NCBI GenBank assembly: GCA_031552195.1
Contig: JAVBMT010000011.1
Span: forward strand, 1-64,000
Origin: JAVBMP01 sp031552195
GTDB lineage: Bacteria; Desulfobacterota; Desulfovibrionia; Desulfovibrionales; Desulfovibrionaceae
DNA: 64,000 nt
Direction of reading: 5' to 3'
In this document: piece after piece, positions 33,461 to 41,828 of the stretch
Numbering within the stretch: the stretch's first letter is position 1
Layout of the letters: each line of letters begins with the position of its first letter
Made by a program: the position numbers and the translations under genes
Notes under the pieces: model-generated
Database searches by the model: none
Told to the model about the DNA's origin: nothing
What the model saw: the letters and a program-made list of their open reading frames with translations, nothing else

Positions 33461-34759
33461 ATGCCTTTCTGCCGGACGGCCGCAACCGTCATCCCGCTTT
33501 TTCTCGCCTTTTTGACAACCGGCGTATATTCGCCCGCGTTCGCCCTGGGCGCCAGAAGTTCCGACCCGGTAACCCGCTTTGTGCAGGCCTACGAACTTTT
33601 GCAGTCAAAATACGTGCGCGAGGTAACCAGCGAAGAATTGCTTGACGGGGCCATAAAGGGCATGCTGCAAGGGCTTGATCCCCACTCAGCCCTGCTTTCG
33701 GCCAAAGAGTTCGCTGACATGAAAGTGAGCACCAGCGGTTCTTTTTATGGCGTGGGCATCGAAATAACCTCCCAGAACGGGCAGGTTACGGTTGTCGCCC
33801 CGATTGACGACACCCCGGCCGCGAAGGCCGGCATGCGGGCCGGAGACGTTATCCTGGCCGTTGACGGCGAGCCGGTGCAGGATATGAGCACGGAAGAGGT
33901 CGTGGGCAAGATCCGCGGTGAAAAAGGCTCCCACGTCGAACTTTTCGTTCTGCACAAGGAAGACAAACAGCCGGTCACCATGCGCATAGTGCGTGATTCC
34001 ATTCCGGTGGTCAGCGTGAAAAGCCGCCTGCTGGAAGACGGTTACCTCTGGCTGCGCCTGACCCGTTTCAGCGAACGCACCGCCGATGAAATGAACGAAG
34101 CCATAGAGAAGGCTGGCGGAAAAAAACTTAAAGGCATCGTGCTCGACATGCGCAATAACCCCGGCGGCCTGCTCGACCAGTCCGTTGAAGTGGCCGACGC
34201 CTTCCTGGGCGAAGGGGTGGTCGTGTCTATAAAAGGGCGCGGAACCGGCGAAAAATTTCATAACTCGCATGACTCGTCCAGCGATGTGCATGCCCCCCTC
34301 GTGGTGCTGGTGAATTCAGGAAGCGCCTCGGCCTCGGAAATCGTGGCCGGAGCGTTGCAAGACCGTCAGCGCGCGGTGCTGCTGGGCGAACGCACTTTCG
34401 GCAAAGGTTCGGTGCAAACCCTTATCGAGCAGTCCGACGGCTCGGCCATCAAGCTTACCATCGCGCTTTACTACACGCCGAACGGACGTTCCATCCAGGC
34501 TGAAGGCATAGAGCCTGACTATACCGTTCCGGCTGAACAGCGCGACACGGCCATGGCTTTCAGGGAAAAGAATCTTTCCCGCCACCTGGACAAGCCAAAA
34601 GGCGACGTCAAGGGGAAAAAAGACGCCTCGGCCAGGAAAGAAACCCCGGCTCCGAACGGAGAGAAGAGCATTGAGGAAATTCTGGCTGTCGACAACCAGT
34701 TGAGCATGGCCCTGGAAATTGTCAAAGGCATGCCGGCCCTGAGCCGGATCAAGCCCTAG
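33461..34759 (+). CDS. ctpA: C-terminal processing peptidase (S41A, CtpA/Prc)
   Basis: A 432-residue exported serine protease with signal AATVIPLFLAFLTTGVYSPAFA. Order: a short N-terminal helical part with LLDGAIKGMLQGLDPHSALLS, a PDZ domain (GVGIEITSQNGQVTVVAPIDDTPA, GDVILAVDGEPV), then the S41 core with DMRNNPGGLLDQ, the Ser nucleophile in NSGSASASEIVAGAL and the Lys base in FGKGSVQT. The C-terminus (about 355-430) is Lys/Pro-rich. Substrates are usually envelope proteins such as hydrolases or lipoproteins. TGGAGG site before the ATG. The setting next to an EnvC-like gene fits wall-hydrolase control. Confidence 0.93.
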   Translation: MPFCRTAATVIPLFLAFLTTGVYSPAFALGARSSDPVTRFVQAYELLQSKYVREVTSEELLDGAIKGMLQGLDPHSALLSAKEFADMKVSTSGSFYGVGIEITSQNGQVTVVAPIDDTPAAKAGMRAGDVILAVDGEPVQDMSTEEVVGKIRGEKGSHVELFVLHKEDKQPVTMRIVRDSIPVVSVKSRLLEDGYLWLRLTRFSERTADEMNEAIEKAGGKKLKGIVLDMRNNPGGLLDQSVEVADAFLGEGVVVSIKGRGTGEKFHNSHDSSSDVHAPLVVLVNSGSASASEIVAGALQDRQRAVLLGERTFGKGSVQTLIEQSDGSAIKLTIALYYTPNGRSIQAEGIEPDYTVPAEQRDTAMAFREKNLSRHLDKPKGDVKGKKDASARKETPAPNGEKSIEEILAVDNQLSMALEIVKGMPALSRIKP

Positions 34760-34787
34760 CCTTCAAGCGGGCTTTATCTTGATTATA

Positions 34788-34814
34788 CGAAGCGGGGCGA
34801 AAAGCCCCGCTTCG
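34788..34814. repeat. 11-bp hairpin directly before the YibQ-like start
   Basis: CGAAGCGGGGC (34788-34798) pairs with GCCCCGCTTCG (34804-34814) around GAAAA. Only CGCAG separates it from the ATG at 34820 and there is no T tract, so it is more likely a processing or translation-control hairpin than a terminator. Confidence 0.6.
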
Positions 34815-34819
34815 CGCAG

Positions 34820-36151
34820 ATGCGTATGAAGAAACCTCCATCACCGCGCGGCGGTTATTTCGCCCTTGCCGGCGCCCTGGCCCTTTTCGCCCTGTATTAT
34901 TTCGTGGCCGGGGGGCCTGGCGCGCGAGACAGCCAGAAACCTCTCCAACGCCACGCGGTGTCCTCCGAAAGCCTGCCCTACGAGGAAAAGCTCAGCCCAA
35001 GCCCGGAAGAAGCCGTCCGGCAGACCGACTACGCCATACTCCAGACTATGGCCCGCCTTGAAATGCCGCCGGGCCAGCTTAAAGTGCTGGAAGAGGAGCC
35101 GCGCGAATACCGCGCTTCCGGCCTTGGTTCTTCAGATTGGGAAGATGCCGGCCAAACTGGTTCGGACCAGAACCTTTTCAGCTACAAGAAGGTGCGCATT
35201 CACGTAGGCCCTTCAATTCCTCTTTTTATCGAGGCCCTGAACGAATCTCTTCTGGCCTGGGGCTGGAAAACCGGCATAGCCCGCGATCTTGGCGCGAAAC
35301 CTTCGGTTCCCGGAGAAGAGATGTGGTATATACTGGCCGGCGACGTTCCCACCCACGCGCTGCTGCTCATGCCAGGCTTCACGAAGGGCGGGGAAGGGCG
35401 TGAGGTTTCACCGGGCGGCAGTCTGGATTCAGCCGGGTTTGAACGCGGTCCGGCCCGCAGGCGCAAGGCGGGCGAAATTCCGCTGCTTTGCATCGTCATT
35501 GACGATATCGGCGCGAATATGGAAGCCGTCCGCAGCCTTCTGGCCCTTGAGTTTCCCGTTACATTTTCCGTCTGGCCTTACAGCCCTCACGCGCGCGAGG
35601 CCGCCAACGCGGCCCACGCGGCCGGGCGGGAAGTTATGCTGCACCAGCCCATGGAGCCTGTGGGCTACCCTTCGGTCAAACCCGGCCCCGGCGTCCTGCT
35701 CGCCTCAATGTCTCCAGACGAACGGCGCGCCCTGCTGCGCGAAAGCCTGGGCAAGGTTCCGCATATTTCCGGCATAAACAATCATATGGGCTCCAGCCTC
35801 ACCCAGAACGGCAACATCATGCGCGAGGTGTCGCAAGAGTTGTCAGGCAAAAACCTTTTCGTTCTGGACAGCCTTACCCACCCGCGAAGCCGCTTTCAGC
35901 GCGAGGCCTCGGCCGTTAAGCTCGCCGCCTACCGGCGCGACGTGTTCCTTGACGTCGAGGCGGACAGGAACTATGTGCTGCGGCAATTGCGTCAGGCTGA
36001 AAAACTGGCTCTGCTGACCGGGCAGGCCGTGGCCATAGGGCACCCGCTGGCGGAAACCCTGGCCGCGTTGCGGCAATGGCAGGAACAGCGCGATAAAACC
36101 GTCAGGATAGTCCCATTAAAAACCTTGACGCCTGAGCCGGTAGGGAAGTAA
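34820..36151 (+). CDS. Divergent polysaccharide deacetylase (YibQ family)
   Basis: A 443-residue protein with one N-terminal membrane anchor (YFALAGALALFALYYFVAGG). Residues about 40-210 are a poorly conserved linker. The C-terminal domain begins PLLCIVIDDIGANMEAVRSLLALEFPVTFSVWPYSPHA and has MLHQPMEP, GINNHMGSSLT and FVLDSLTHPRS, the deacetylase-fold landmarks of the divergent family that lies beside envC in many proteobacteria. Substrate unknown, probably a cell-wall or envelope glycan. The neighbourhood envC-ctpA-yibQ is conserved elsewhere. Second ATG at 34826 is possible. Confidence 0.85.
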   Translation: MRMKKPPSPRGGYFALAGALALFALYYFVAGGPGARDSQKPLQRHAVSSESLPYEEKLSPSPEEAVRQTDYAILQTMARLEMPPGQLKVLEEEPREYRASGLGSSDWEDAGQTGSDQNLFSYKKVRIHVGPSIPLFIEALNESLLAWGWKTGIARDLGAKPSVPGEEMWYILAGDVPTHALLLMPGFTKGGEGREVSPGGSLDSAGFERGPARRRKAGEIPLLCIVIDDIGANMEAVRSLLALEFPVTFSVWPYSPHAREAANAAHAAGREVMLHQPMEPVGYPSVKPGPGVLLASMSPDERRALLRESLGKVPHISGINNHMGSSLTQNGNIMREVSQELSGKNLFVLDSLTHPRSRFQREASAVKLAAYRRDVFLDVEADRNYVLRQLRQAEKLALLTGQAVAIGHPLAETLAALRQWQEQRDKTVRIVPLKTLTPEPVGK

Positions 36152-36225
36152 TATAATTAATTCAAATTAACGTTTTCCGTTATTATTTATCATGTGGCGG
36201 ATAACCAACTCGAGGAGAATACAGG

Positions 36226-36645
36226 ATGATCCAGCGCACTCTTTGCCTTATCAAACCCGATGCTGTCGAGCGCAACCTGACCGGCGCCATTCTGGACATG
36301 ATCCAGAAAAGCGGGCTGAAGGTCGTGGGGCTTAAGATGCTTCACCTTACGCAAAAAGAAGCGGAAGGTTTTTACGCCGTGCACAAAGAGCGCCCATTTT
36401 TCGGCGACCTGACCAGATATATGTGCTCCGGCCCTATCGCGGCAGCCGTTCTGGAAGGGGAAGACGCCATAGCCCGCTACCGCAAGCTGATGGGAGCCAC
36501 CAACCCGGCTAACGCCGAAGAAGGCACCATCCGCAAAACCTATGCGCAAAACGTTGAAGCCAACTCCGTGCACGGTTCAGACGCGCCGGAAACTGCCGCT
36601 GTTGAAATAGCCTATTACTTCAGCTCGATTGAACTGGTCGGCTGA
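36226..36645 (+). CDS. ndk: Nucleoside diphosphate kinase
   Basis: A 139-residue Ndk of normal length, equilibrating nucleoside di- and triphosphates. [21 protein letters not shown] is the N-terminal strand with the Lys-Pro-Asp motif; the active-site region reads [20 protein letters not shown] with the phosphorylated His in [22 protein letters not shown] site precedes the ATG. No neighbour is functionally linked. Confidence 0.97.
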   Translation: MIQRTLCLIKPDAVERNLTGAILDMIQKSGLKVVGLKMLHLTQKEAEGFYAVHKERPFFGDLTRYMCSGPIAAAVLEGEDAIARYRKLMGATNPANAEEGTIRKTYAQNVEANSVHGSDAPETAAVEIAYYFSSIELVG

Positions 36646-36671
36646 GTCCGGCCCCGGGCGTGCCCCTTGCA

Positions 36672-36707
36672 GGCCGGCGTTCCGGCGTCTTTCGCGCCGG
36701 GCCGGCC
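36672..36707. repeat. GC-rich hairpin after ndk
   Basis: GGCCGGC pairs with GCCGGCC at the base and CCGGCG with CGCCGG inside, with a three-base bulge. An A run follows rather than T, so it is not a clear intrinsic terminator for ndk. A second GCGCGG/CCGCGC inverted repeat lies at 36728-36760. Confidence 0.45.
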
Positions 36708-36800
36708 AAAAAATTATGGGTTAAGCCGGGCGCGGCGGGTTTTCCGCCTCCGCGCCGCTAAAACGAAAACGGCCGGCCCGCAAACGGAACTGGATGATTT

Positions 36801-37646
36801 ATGACAAAACCGCGCATAGGCGTTATCGGCTACGGAAACATGGGCTCGGCTCTGCTGCGCGGCGCTTTGTCCGCCAACGCCCTTGACGAGTTCGAGCTTG
36901 CGGTTTTTGTGCGCAAGCCTTTCACGGCGTTGCCGGATGGGGTTCAATCCTCAACCTCGGCCCATCGCCTGGCCGAGTGGGCCGACTACATCATTCCGGC
37001 CGTCAAGCCCGGGCAACTGGCCGTGCTTTTTGAAGAAATCTCCGAAGCCTTGAATCACTCCAAAGCGGTCGTTTCAATAGCGGCCGGGGTCGAACTTTCC
37101 GTCCTGCATCAATATTCCGGCAACCGGTGCCCGGTGGCGCGCGTTATGCCCAATACGCCGGCGGAAGTAGGCAAGGGCCTGTTCGGCGTCTGTTTCGACG
37201 CGGAGCATTCAGGCCCTTCGCTCAGCCATGAGCAACGCGGTGATATAAGCAAATTTTTCAGCCGCATGGGGCGGATAGTAATGCTTGAGGAAAGCCGCTT
37301 CAACGCTTTTTCCGCCGTGGGCGGCTGCGGCCCGGCGTATGTCTACTATATGCTTGACGCGGTGATTGAAGCCTCCGTCACGCTTGGCTTCAAGCGCGAT
37401 GAAGCAACGGCCATGGCCGTTACCCTGTTTGAAGGAGCCGCGGCTCTGGCGCGGAAAAACTGCATTCAGGCGGAAGGGGAATGCGGCCCGAACCGGACCG
37501 TAGGGCCGAACGTTTTGCGCGAACAGGTCTGTTCTCCGGGCGGCATGACCATAGCCGGAACCAATTATCTTGACGAAAACGCGGTGCGCGGGCATATCAT
37601 AAAATGTGTCATTGCCTCCTTTGAAAAGGGCAAAAACCTGGTCTGA
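36801..37646 (+). CDS. proC: Pyrroline-5-carboxylate reductase
   Basis: A 281-residue NAD(P)H-dependent enzyme of the last proline step. IGVIGYGNMGSALLRGAL is the dinucleotide fold, AVKPGQLAVLFEEI and RVMPNTPAEVGKGLFG are the ProC core, and the C-terminal dimer domain has SAVGGCGPAYVYYMLDAVIEA and SPGGMTIAGTNYLDE. Length is standard. It stands between ndk and pyk in the same direction; pyk starts 43 bases after its stop. Confidence 0.95.
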   Translation: MTKPRIGVIGYGNMGSALLRGALSANALDEFELAVFVRKPFTALPDGVQSSTSAHRLAEWADYIIPAVKPGQLAVLFEEISEALNHSKAVVSIAAGVELSVLHQYSGNRCPVARVMPNTPAEVGKGLFGVCFDAEHSGPSLSHEQRGDISKFFSRMGRIVMLEESRFNAFSAVGGCGPAYVYYMLDAVIEASVTLGFKRDEATAMAVTLFEGAAALARKNCIQAEGECGPNRTVGPNVLREQVCSPGGMTIAGTNYLDENAVRGHIIKCVIASFEKGKNLV

Positions 37647-37689
37647 ACCCCGCATTCCGCACGGAATTAACTCCATCCAGAGGTATTTC

Positions 37690-39099
37690 ATGAAAACCAA
37701 GATAATAGCCACGGTCGGCCCGGCCTGCAATTCCCCTGAAATGCTTTCCCGTCTCATCGACGCCGGTGTGCGCATCTTCCGGCTGAACTTTTCGCACGGC
37801 GACGCCGCTTACTTCGAGCGGCTCATAGACGATCTTCGCGTGCTGGAAAAAAAGCACAACATTCCCCTTACGATCATGCAGGACCTCTCCGGCCCGAAAA
37901 TCCGCATCGGAGAACTGGCGGAACCCATCAATATGGTGATTGGCGACACCTGCCTGCTTGGGCCGAAAAAACCTGATCACCCGCTGGATATCCCTTTCAT
38001 ACCCTTTGACAAGAAAGAAATCCTGGAAGGCCTGGAAGAAGGCGACCGCCTGGTCCTGGCGGACGGAACCCTGCAGCTTACAGTGCTCGAACGCTGGGGA
38101 GACAACGCCTTTGTGCTGGAAGCCCAGAACAACGGTGTTGTGACCTCGCGCAAGGGGTTGGCCCTGCCTGGAAAATCGGTGCGCCTGCCCGCCCTGACGG
38201 AAAAAGACAAGAAAGACCTGCGTGACGGATTGCGCCTTGGCGTTGACGCCGTGGCCCTTTCCTATGTGCAGACGCCGGAAGATATTCTCGACGCCAAAGC
38301 CATTATTGGCGAGCACGGCCGCAATATTCCGGTCGTGGCCAAGCTGGAGCGGCAAAATGCCGTTGACCGCCTTGACGACATACTCAAGGTGGTGGACATC
38401 GTAATGGTCGCCCGGGGCGACCTTGGCATAGAATGCCCGCTGCCGCTGCTTCCGGCTATGCAGAAACGCATCATCCACGCCTGCAATCAGGCCTCCATTC
38501 CGGTCATCGTGGCCACCCAGATGCTGCTTTCCATGGTGAACAGCCCTTCGCCCACCCGCGCGGAAACGACGGACGTCGCGAACGCCGTGCTTGACGGGGC
38601 CGATTGCGTGATGCTTTCGGAAGAAACCGCCATGGGTTCCTTTCCTGTTGAAACGGTTGAATTCATGCTCCGCATAGCCGGGGCGGCCGAAGATTTGATG
38701 TATGAAAGAAGGAGCATAGAAAAACCCGCTTCGGAAAGCGACGTGTCGGAATTTCTTTCCTACGCGGCCTGCCTGCTGGCTGAAAAATCCAGCGCCAGCG
38801 CCATCGTTGCCCACAGCATTTCCGGCGCGGCGGGGCGCGTGCTTTCCTCCAGGCGGGCTTACCAGCCTGTGTATGTGCTTACCCCTCACGGCAACACCCT
38901 TCGCCATCTGAATTTTTCCTGGGGCATTTTGCCCCGGCAGGTTTCCGAAGTGATTCCCGGCCATCTTGAACGCGCTGAAACTTTTATTGAAAACAGCCCT
39001 GAATTCAAAAAAGGTGAAAGCATAGTGATAACAGCCGGGCAGCCCAAGCCGGGGGAAAAAGGAATGGGCACCAATCTGGTTAAAATCTATAGGAAGTAA
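37690..39099 (+). CDS. pyk: Pyruvate kinase
   Basis: A 469-residue glycolytic enzyme. ATG 37690 follows CAGAGGTATTTC and opens MKTKIIATVGPACNSPEML, the family start. RLNFSHGD, the B-domain, KLERQNAVDRLDDIL, MVARGDLGIECPLPLLP, the PK signature region with ATQMLLSMVNSPSPTRAETTDVANAVLDG and SEETAMGSFPVE all follow in order; the C-terminal domain is complete. Conversion of PEP and ADP to pyruvate and ATP. Two bases separate it from the HD-GYP gene, so the two are co-transcribed. Confidence 0.96.
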   Translation: MKTKIIATVGPACNSPEMLSRLIDAGVRIFRLNFSHGDAAYFERLIDDLRVLEKKHNIPLTIMQDLSGPKIRIGELAEPINMVIGDTCLLGPKKPDHPLDIPFIPFDKKEILEGLEEGDRLVLADGTLQLTVLERWGDNAFVLEAQNNGVVTSRKGLALPGKSVRLPALTEKDKKDLRDGLRLGVDAVALSYVQTPEDILDAKAIIGEHGRNIPVVAKLERQNAVDRLDDILKVVDIVMVARGDLGIECPLPLLPAMQKRIIHACNQASIPVIVATQMLLSMVNSPSPTRAETTDVANAVLDGADCVMLSEETAMGSFPVETVEFMLRIAGAAEDLMYERRSIEKPASESDVSEFLSYAACLLAEKSSASAIVAHSISGAAGRVLSSRRAYQPVYVLTPHGNTLRHLNFSWGILPRQVSEVIPGHLERAETFIENSPEFKKGESIVITAGQPKPGEKGMGTNLVKIYRK

Positions 39100-39101
39100 A
39101 T

Positions 39102-40097
39102 ATGGCGGCCAACCAACTTGAAGCTGTTCGTGAAGACTATTATCAGATAACTGAAGCCATTCTTGACAGCTTCCCCCGGTACAGGCCGCCTATAGACCTG
39201 TTTCAGTTCAATGAAAATTTAATGATATTGTCCCCTTACAGCCGTAAGGGGACGCGCTTGAGCAACGAACAGGTGGAAGAAGTGCACCAGCTTTGCCGCG
39301 AAGGAGATTTGTTCGTATCGCGTGCGGATCATCACATCTACTCGGAGCATATCGTCAAGCAGCTCAGCCTGGTGCTGACGGATGAAAACCTGAAGTCCGC
39401 CGAGGTGGCCGATATCTGCGTGCGCGGCATAGGCATGCGCCTGACGGAATTTTTGTCGCAACCCGTCAAAATCAACTTTGACCTGCTTTATGAAGACTGC
39501 ATGGTCATTACCGAATACCTCTGGGCCGACCCGCACCGGCTCAAAAACTTCATGCGCCGCCTGCATGCCGGAGAGTATTCCCTGGCCGCGCATTCCGCGA
39601 ACACGCTTTTTATCGGCCTGTGGCTGCTTTACAATACGCAGGATCCTTCCCAGCTGACCCGCAAAGAGTTCGATAACGCCGCGCTGGGCTTTCTGGTGCA
39701 TGATCTGGGCATGAGCAAGATACCTGCCGTTATTACTTCAAAAAGCGGCTTTCTCAAGCCGGAGGAAAAAGATAAAATTGTGCTTCATCCGCTTTTGGGC
39801 ATGAAAATAATGCAGAAACTGGATCGGACGGAAGACGAGATAAAAGCCATTGTCTTGCAGCACCATGAACGCCTTAACGGCAGCGGATACCCGCAGCGCC
39901 TGACGGAGAAATCCATCGCCAGGCTTGGCCGCATAGCGGCTGTAGCCGATTCTTTTTCCGCCATGCTGCAAAACAGGCCTTACGGGCCGAGCAAAACGCC
40001 GCTGGAAGCGGCCAAGGTTCTGGCGACGGACACGGTCGGATACGACAAGTCCGTTACCGCCCGGTTGTTGACGGCGTATGCGACAAAAGAATTTTAG
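39102..40097 (+). CDS. HD-GYP domain phosphodiesterase-like protein
   Basis: A 331-residue protein with an N-terminal region of about 170 residues without a known sensor domain and a C-terminal HD-GYP domain: LVHDLGMSKIP (HD dyad), LHPLLGMKIMQ, VLQHHERLNGSGYPQRL (the GYP motif), and IAAVADSFSAMLQNRPY. HD-GYP proteins usually break down cyclic di-GMP and so affect motility and biofilm. The signature Lys of HDxGK reads HDLGMSK, a small departure. It follows pyk by two bases. Confidence 0.88.
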   Translation: MAANQLEAVREDYYQITEAILDSFPRYRPPIDLFQFNENLMILSPYSRKGTRLSNEQVEEVHQLCREGDLFVSRADHHIYSEHIVKQLSLVLTDENLKSAEVADICVRGIGMRLTEFLSQPVKINFDLLYEDCMVITEYLWADPHRLKNFMRRLHAGEYSLAAHSANTLFIGLWLLYNTQDPSQLTRKEFDNAALGFLVHDLGMSKIPAVITSKSGFLKPEEKDKIVLHPLLGMKIMQKLDRTEDEIKAIVLQHHERLNGSGYPQRLTEKSIARLGRIAAVADSFSAMLQNRPYGPSKTPLEAAKVLATDTVGYDKSVTARLLTAYATKEF

Positions 40098-40130
40098 AGC
40101 AGTCCAACGCTGAAAAAGTCGGATTGCTCT
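40096..40130. repeat. 10-bp stem-loop at the HD-GYP stop codon
   Basis: AGAGCAGTCC (40096-40105) pairs with GGATTGCTCT (40121-40130), one G-T pair, 15-base loop. It begins in the stop codon. The following GCAAGGGTTTG is not a T tract, so it is at best a weak transcript end. Confidence 0.45.
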
Positions 40131-40421
40131 GCAAGGGTTTGTCTTCAAATCCTCGCCGCGAGATGGTTGTAAGAGGGTTTTGCCAGCCGTCAAGCAATCA
40201 TCTCAAAGCGAAAAAGCTCTAGAACTTTCCGGCCTGTATCCGTCAGCTGGGGTCAGCCTTAAAAGAGCCTGCACGCGCGGCGGCCATGCGCGCGCGTGCA
40301 GGCCTCACGGTTCAGGAGCTTTCCAGGGGTGGAACGCTCCGGTTTATATGGCATCATATTTGCTTTATACCTGCCGGCGTCAATGTTTTGTTCAAAGGAA
40401 ACATTAACAGGCAAGATCGTT
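40098..40421. other. 324-base gap before the lytic transglycosylase
   Basis: No gene seen. It contains the stem-loop at the HD-GYP stop, a very GC-rich 13-bp hairpin at 40267-40303, and the leader of the next gene. A frame open from 40296 runs into the transglycosylase but has no ribosome site or signal-like start before 40422. Confidence 0.45.
40267..40303. repeat. 13-bp GC-rich inverted repeat
   Basis: GCCTGCACGCGCG (40267-40279) is matched exactly by 40291-40303 around an 11-base spacer. No T tract follows on either strand. It could be a strong RNA hairpin in the leader of the transglycosylase gene. Confidence 0.6.
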
Positions 40422-41729
40422 ATGCATCAGGAATTCAGCAAAACTCCGGAAAAACGTGGAGCGGCCTCCTTAAGCCTTCGTGGCGGGCTTTCGCGTGTTT
40501 GTTCAGTTTTGCGTACAGTTCTGCCCTCTTTGCTGCTCTGCGTCATTTCCATGAGCGTTTTGGTGTCGTGGTATGCCGGTGCGGAACAGGCCCGGCGTTT
40601 TCCGGTGTCAGGAAAAATCGCGGTTCCGCAGGATTTCCGCACCCGGGCGGAAAGCGCCCCCCGCCAGCAAACTGAGGCCCCGGAACGCATCGCGGTTAAA
40701 AACAGCGCGCCGCGAACGTACGCGTTTGACGCGCCTTTTGCCGAAGTTCAGGGCGCCGGTATTTTGCGCATCGTGTCCGGGCGGGTAATATTACGCACGC
40801 AATACGGCGAAAAAAACATAGCAACCTGGCGGGAAGGCCCGGTTCGCGCCCCCCTGCTTTTGGGAAATCCGCAAAACAGGCCGCCGCGCCTGGCCGCATT
40901 CGGAATTTTTGAAAAAGCGCTTTGCCCGGTTGACGCCAAAGAAAATTTTATGGACAACGCGCGGGCCAACAGCCTGGCCCTGCGGCAAACCTACTACCGG
41001 GAATACGTTGAAAACTTTTCCCGCCGCTTCAGCCTTTCTCCGGCTCTGGTCTACGCCGTAATGCGCACTGAAAGCAACTTCAACCCCTATGCCGTCAGTG
41101 CCTCCAACGCCCTGGGCCTGATGCAGGTAGTGCCGGAAAGCGCGGGCGGGGAAGCGCACGCGTTCCTGACAGGCTCGCGGGGCGTGCCGGACGCCGGCCT
41201 GCTTTTCAGCCCGGAGGAAAATATCCGCTACGGCGCGGCTTATCTTCATCTTTTGCTGTCAAGGCACTTCAACGGCGTTGAAGATGCGGCCTCACGCGAA
41301 CTTTGCGCCATTGCGGCTTATAACGGCGGCCCCGGCGCGGTGCTCCGCGTCTTTGACAAAGACCGGGGCGCGGCTATCGCGGCCATTAACGCCCTTAGCC
41401 CCGGCGAGGTTTATCAGGTTCTTAAAACGTCCATGCCGACTGAAGAATCGCGGCGTTATGTAGACAAAGTCCTTGACGCCATGTACGGCGCTCCGGTTTA
41501 CGCCGCGCATGAAGGCGAAACGGCGGGTGGCGGTGCGGAACAGGCGGTCTATTCCGGGCATGCCGTTTCAGCCGCGCATGAAGCGCGCGAAGATATCAGC
41601 CCGGCAACGACGGAAGGTTTGAACGATTCGGTTCAACGCCTTTCACGCGCGCTTGAAACAGCCGGTTCAGCCGTAAAAAATTTTTCCGGGGCCTTCCCGA
41701 AGGTGCCGGGGCATGATGAATTGTTGTAA
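40422..41729 (+). CDS. MltC-like lytic transglycosylase
   Basis: A 435-residue exported enzyme with an N-terminal membrane/signal segment (VLPSLLLCVISMSVLVSWYA). The SLT domain (about residues 190-350) shows AVMRTESNFNPYAVSASNALGLMQVVPESAG with the catalytic Glu, then LFSPEENIRYGAAYLHLLL and CAIAAYNGGPGAVLRVF, which matches MltC more than Slt70. It cleaves the MurNAc-GlcNAc bond to 1,6-anhydro ends. The last 80 residues are low complexity. ATG 40422 starts the conserved region well. Part of the wall-remodelling set in this window. Confidence 0.85.
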   Translation: MHQEFSKTPEKRGAASLSLRGGLSRVCSVLRTVLPSLLLCVISMSVLVSWYAGAEQARRFPVSGKIAVPQDFRTRAESAPRQQTEAPERIAVKNSAPRTYAFDAPFAEVQGAGILRIVSGRVILRTQYGEKNIATWREGPVRAPLLLGNPQNRPPRLAAFGIFEKALCPVDAKENFMDNARANSLALRQTYYREYVENFSRRFSLSPALVYAVMRTESNFNPYAVSASNALGLMQVVPESAGGEAHAFLTGSRGVPDAGLLFSPEENIRYGAAYLHLLLSRHFNGVEDAASRELCAIAAYNGGPGAVLRVFDKDRGAAIAAINALSPGEVYQVLKTSMPTEESRRYVDKVLDAMYGAPVYAAHEGETAGGGAEQAVYSGHAVSAAHEAREDISPATTEGLNDSVQRLSRALETAGSAVKNFSGAFPKVPGHDELL

Positions 41730-41737
41730 ATCTCTAA

Positions 41738-41766
41738 TTGTCAAGCTGGTTGAAAAAAGATATATA
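41738..41766 (+). promoter_or_regulatory. Sigma-70 promoter for the Skp-like gene
   Basis: TTGTCA (41738-41743), 17-base spacer, TATATA (41761-41766). Both boxes are near consensus, with a start predicted about 55 bases before the ATG. Confidence 0.55.
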
Positions 41767-41828
41767 GTATGAAGATGTACGCTTCATTGAGCGGACTAAT
41801 AAAAATATAAATAAATCCGGAGATGGCA

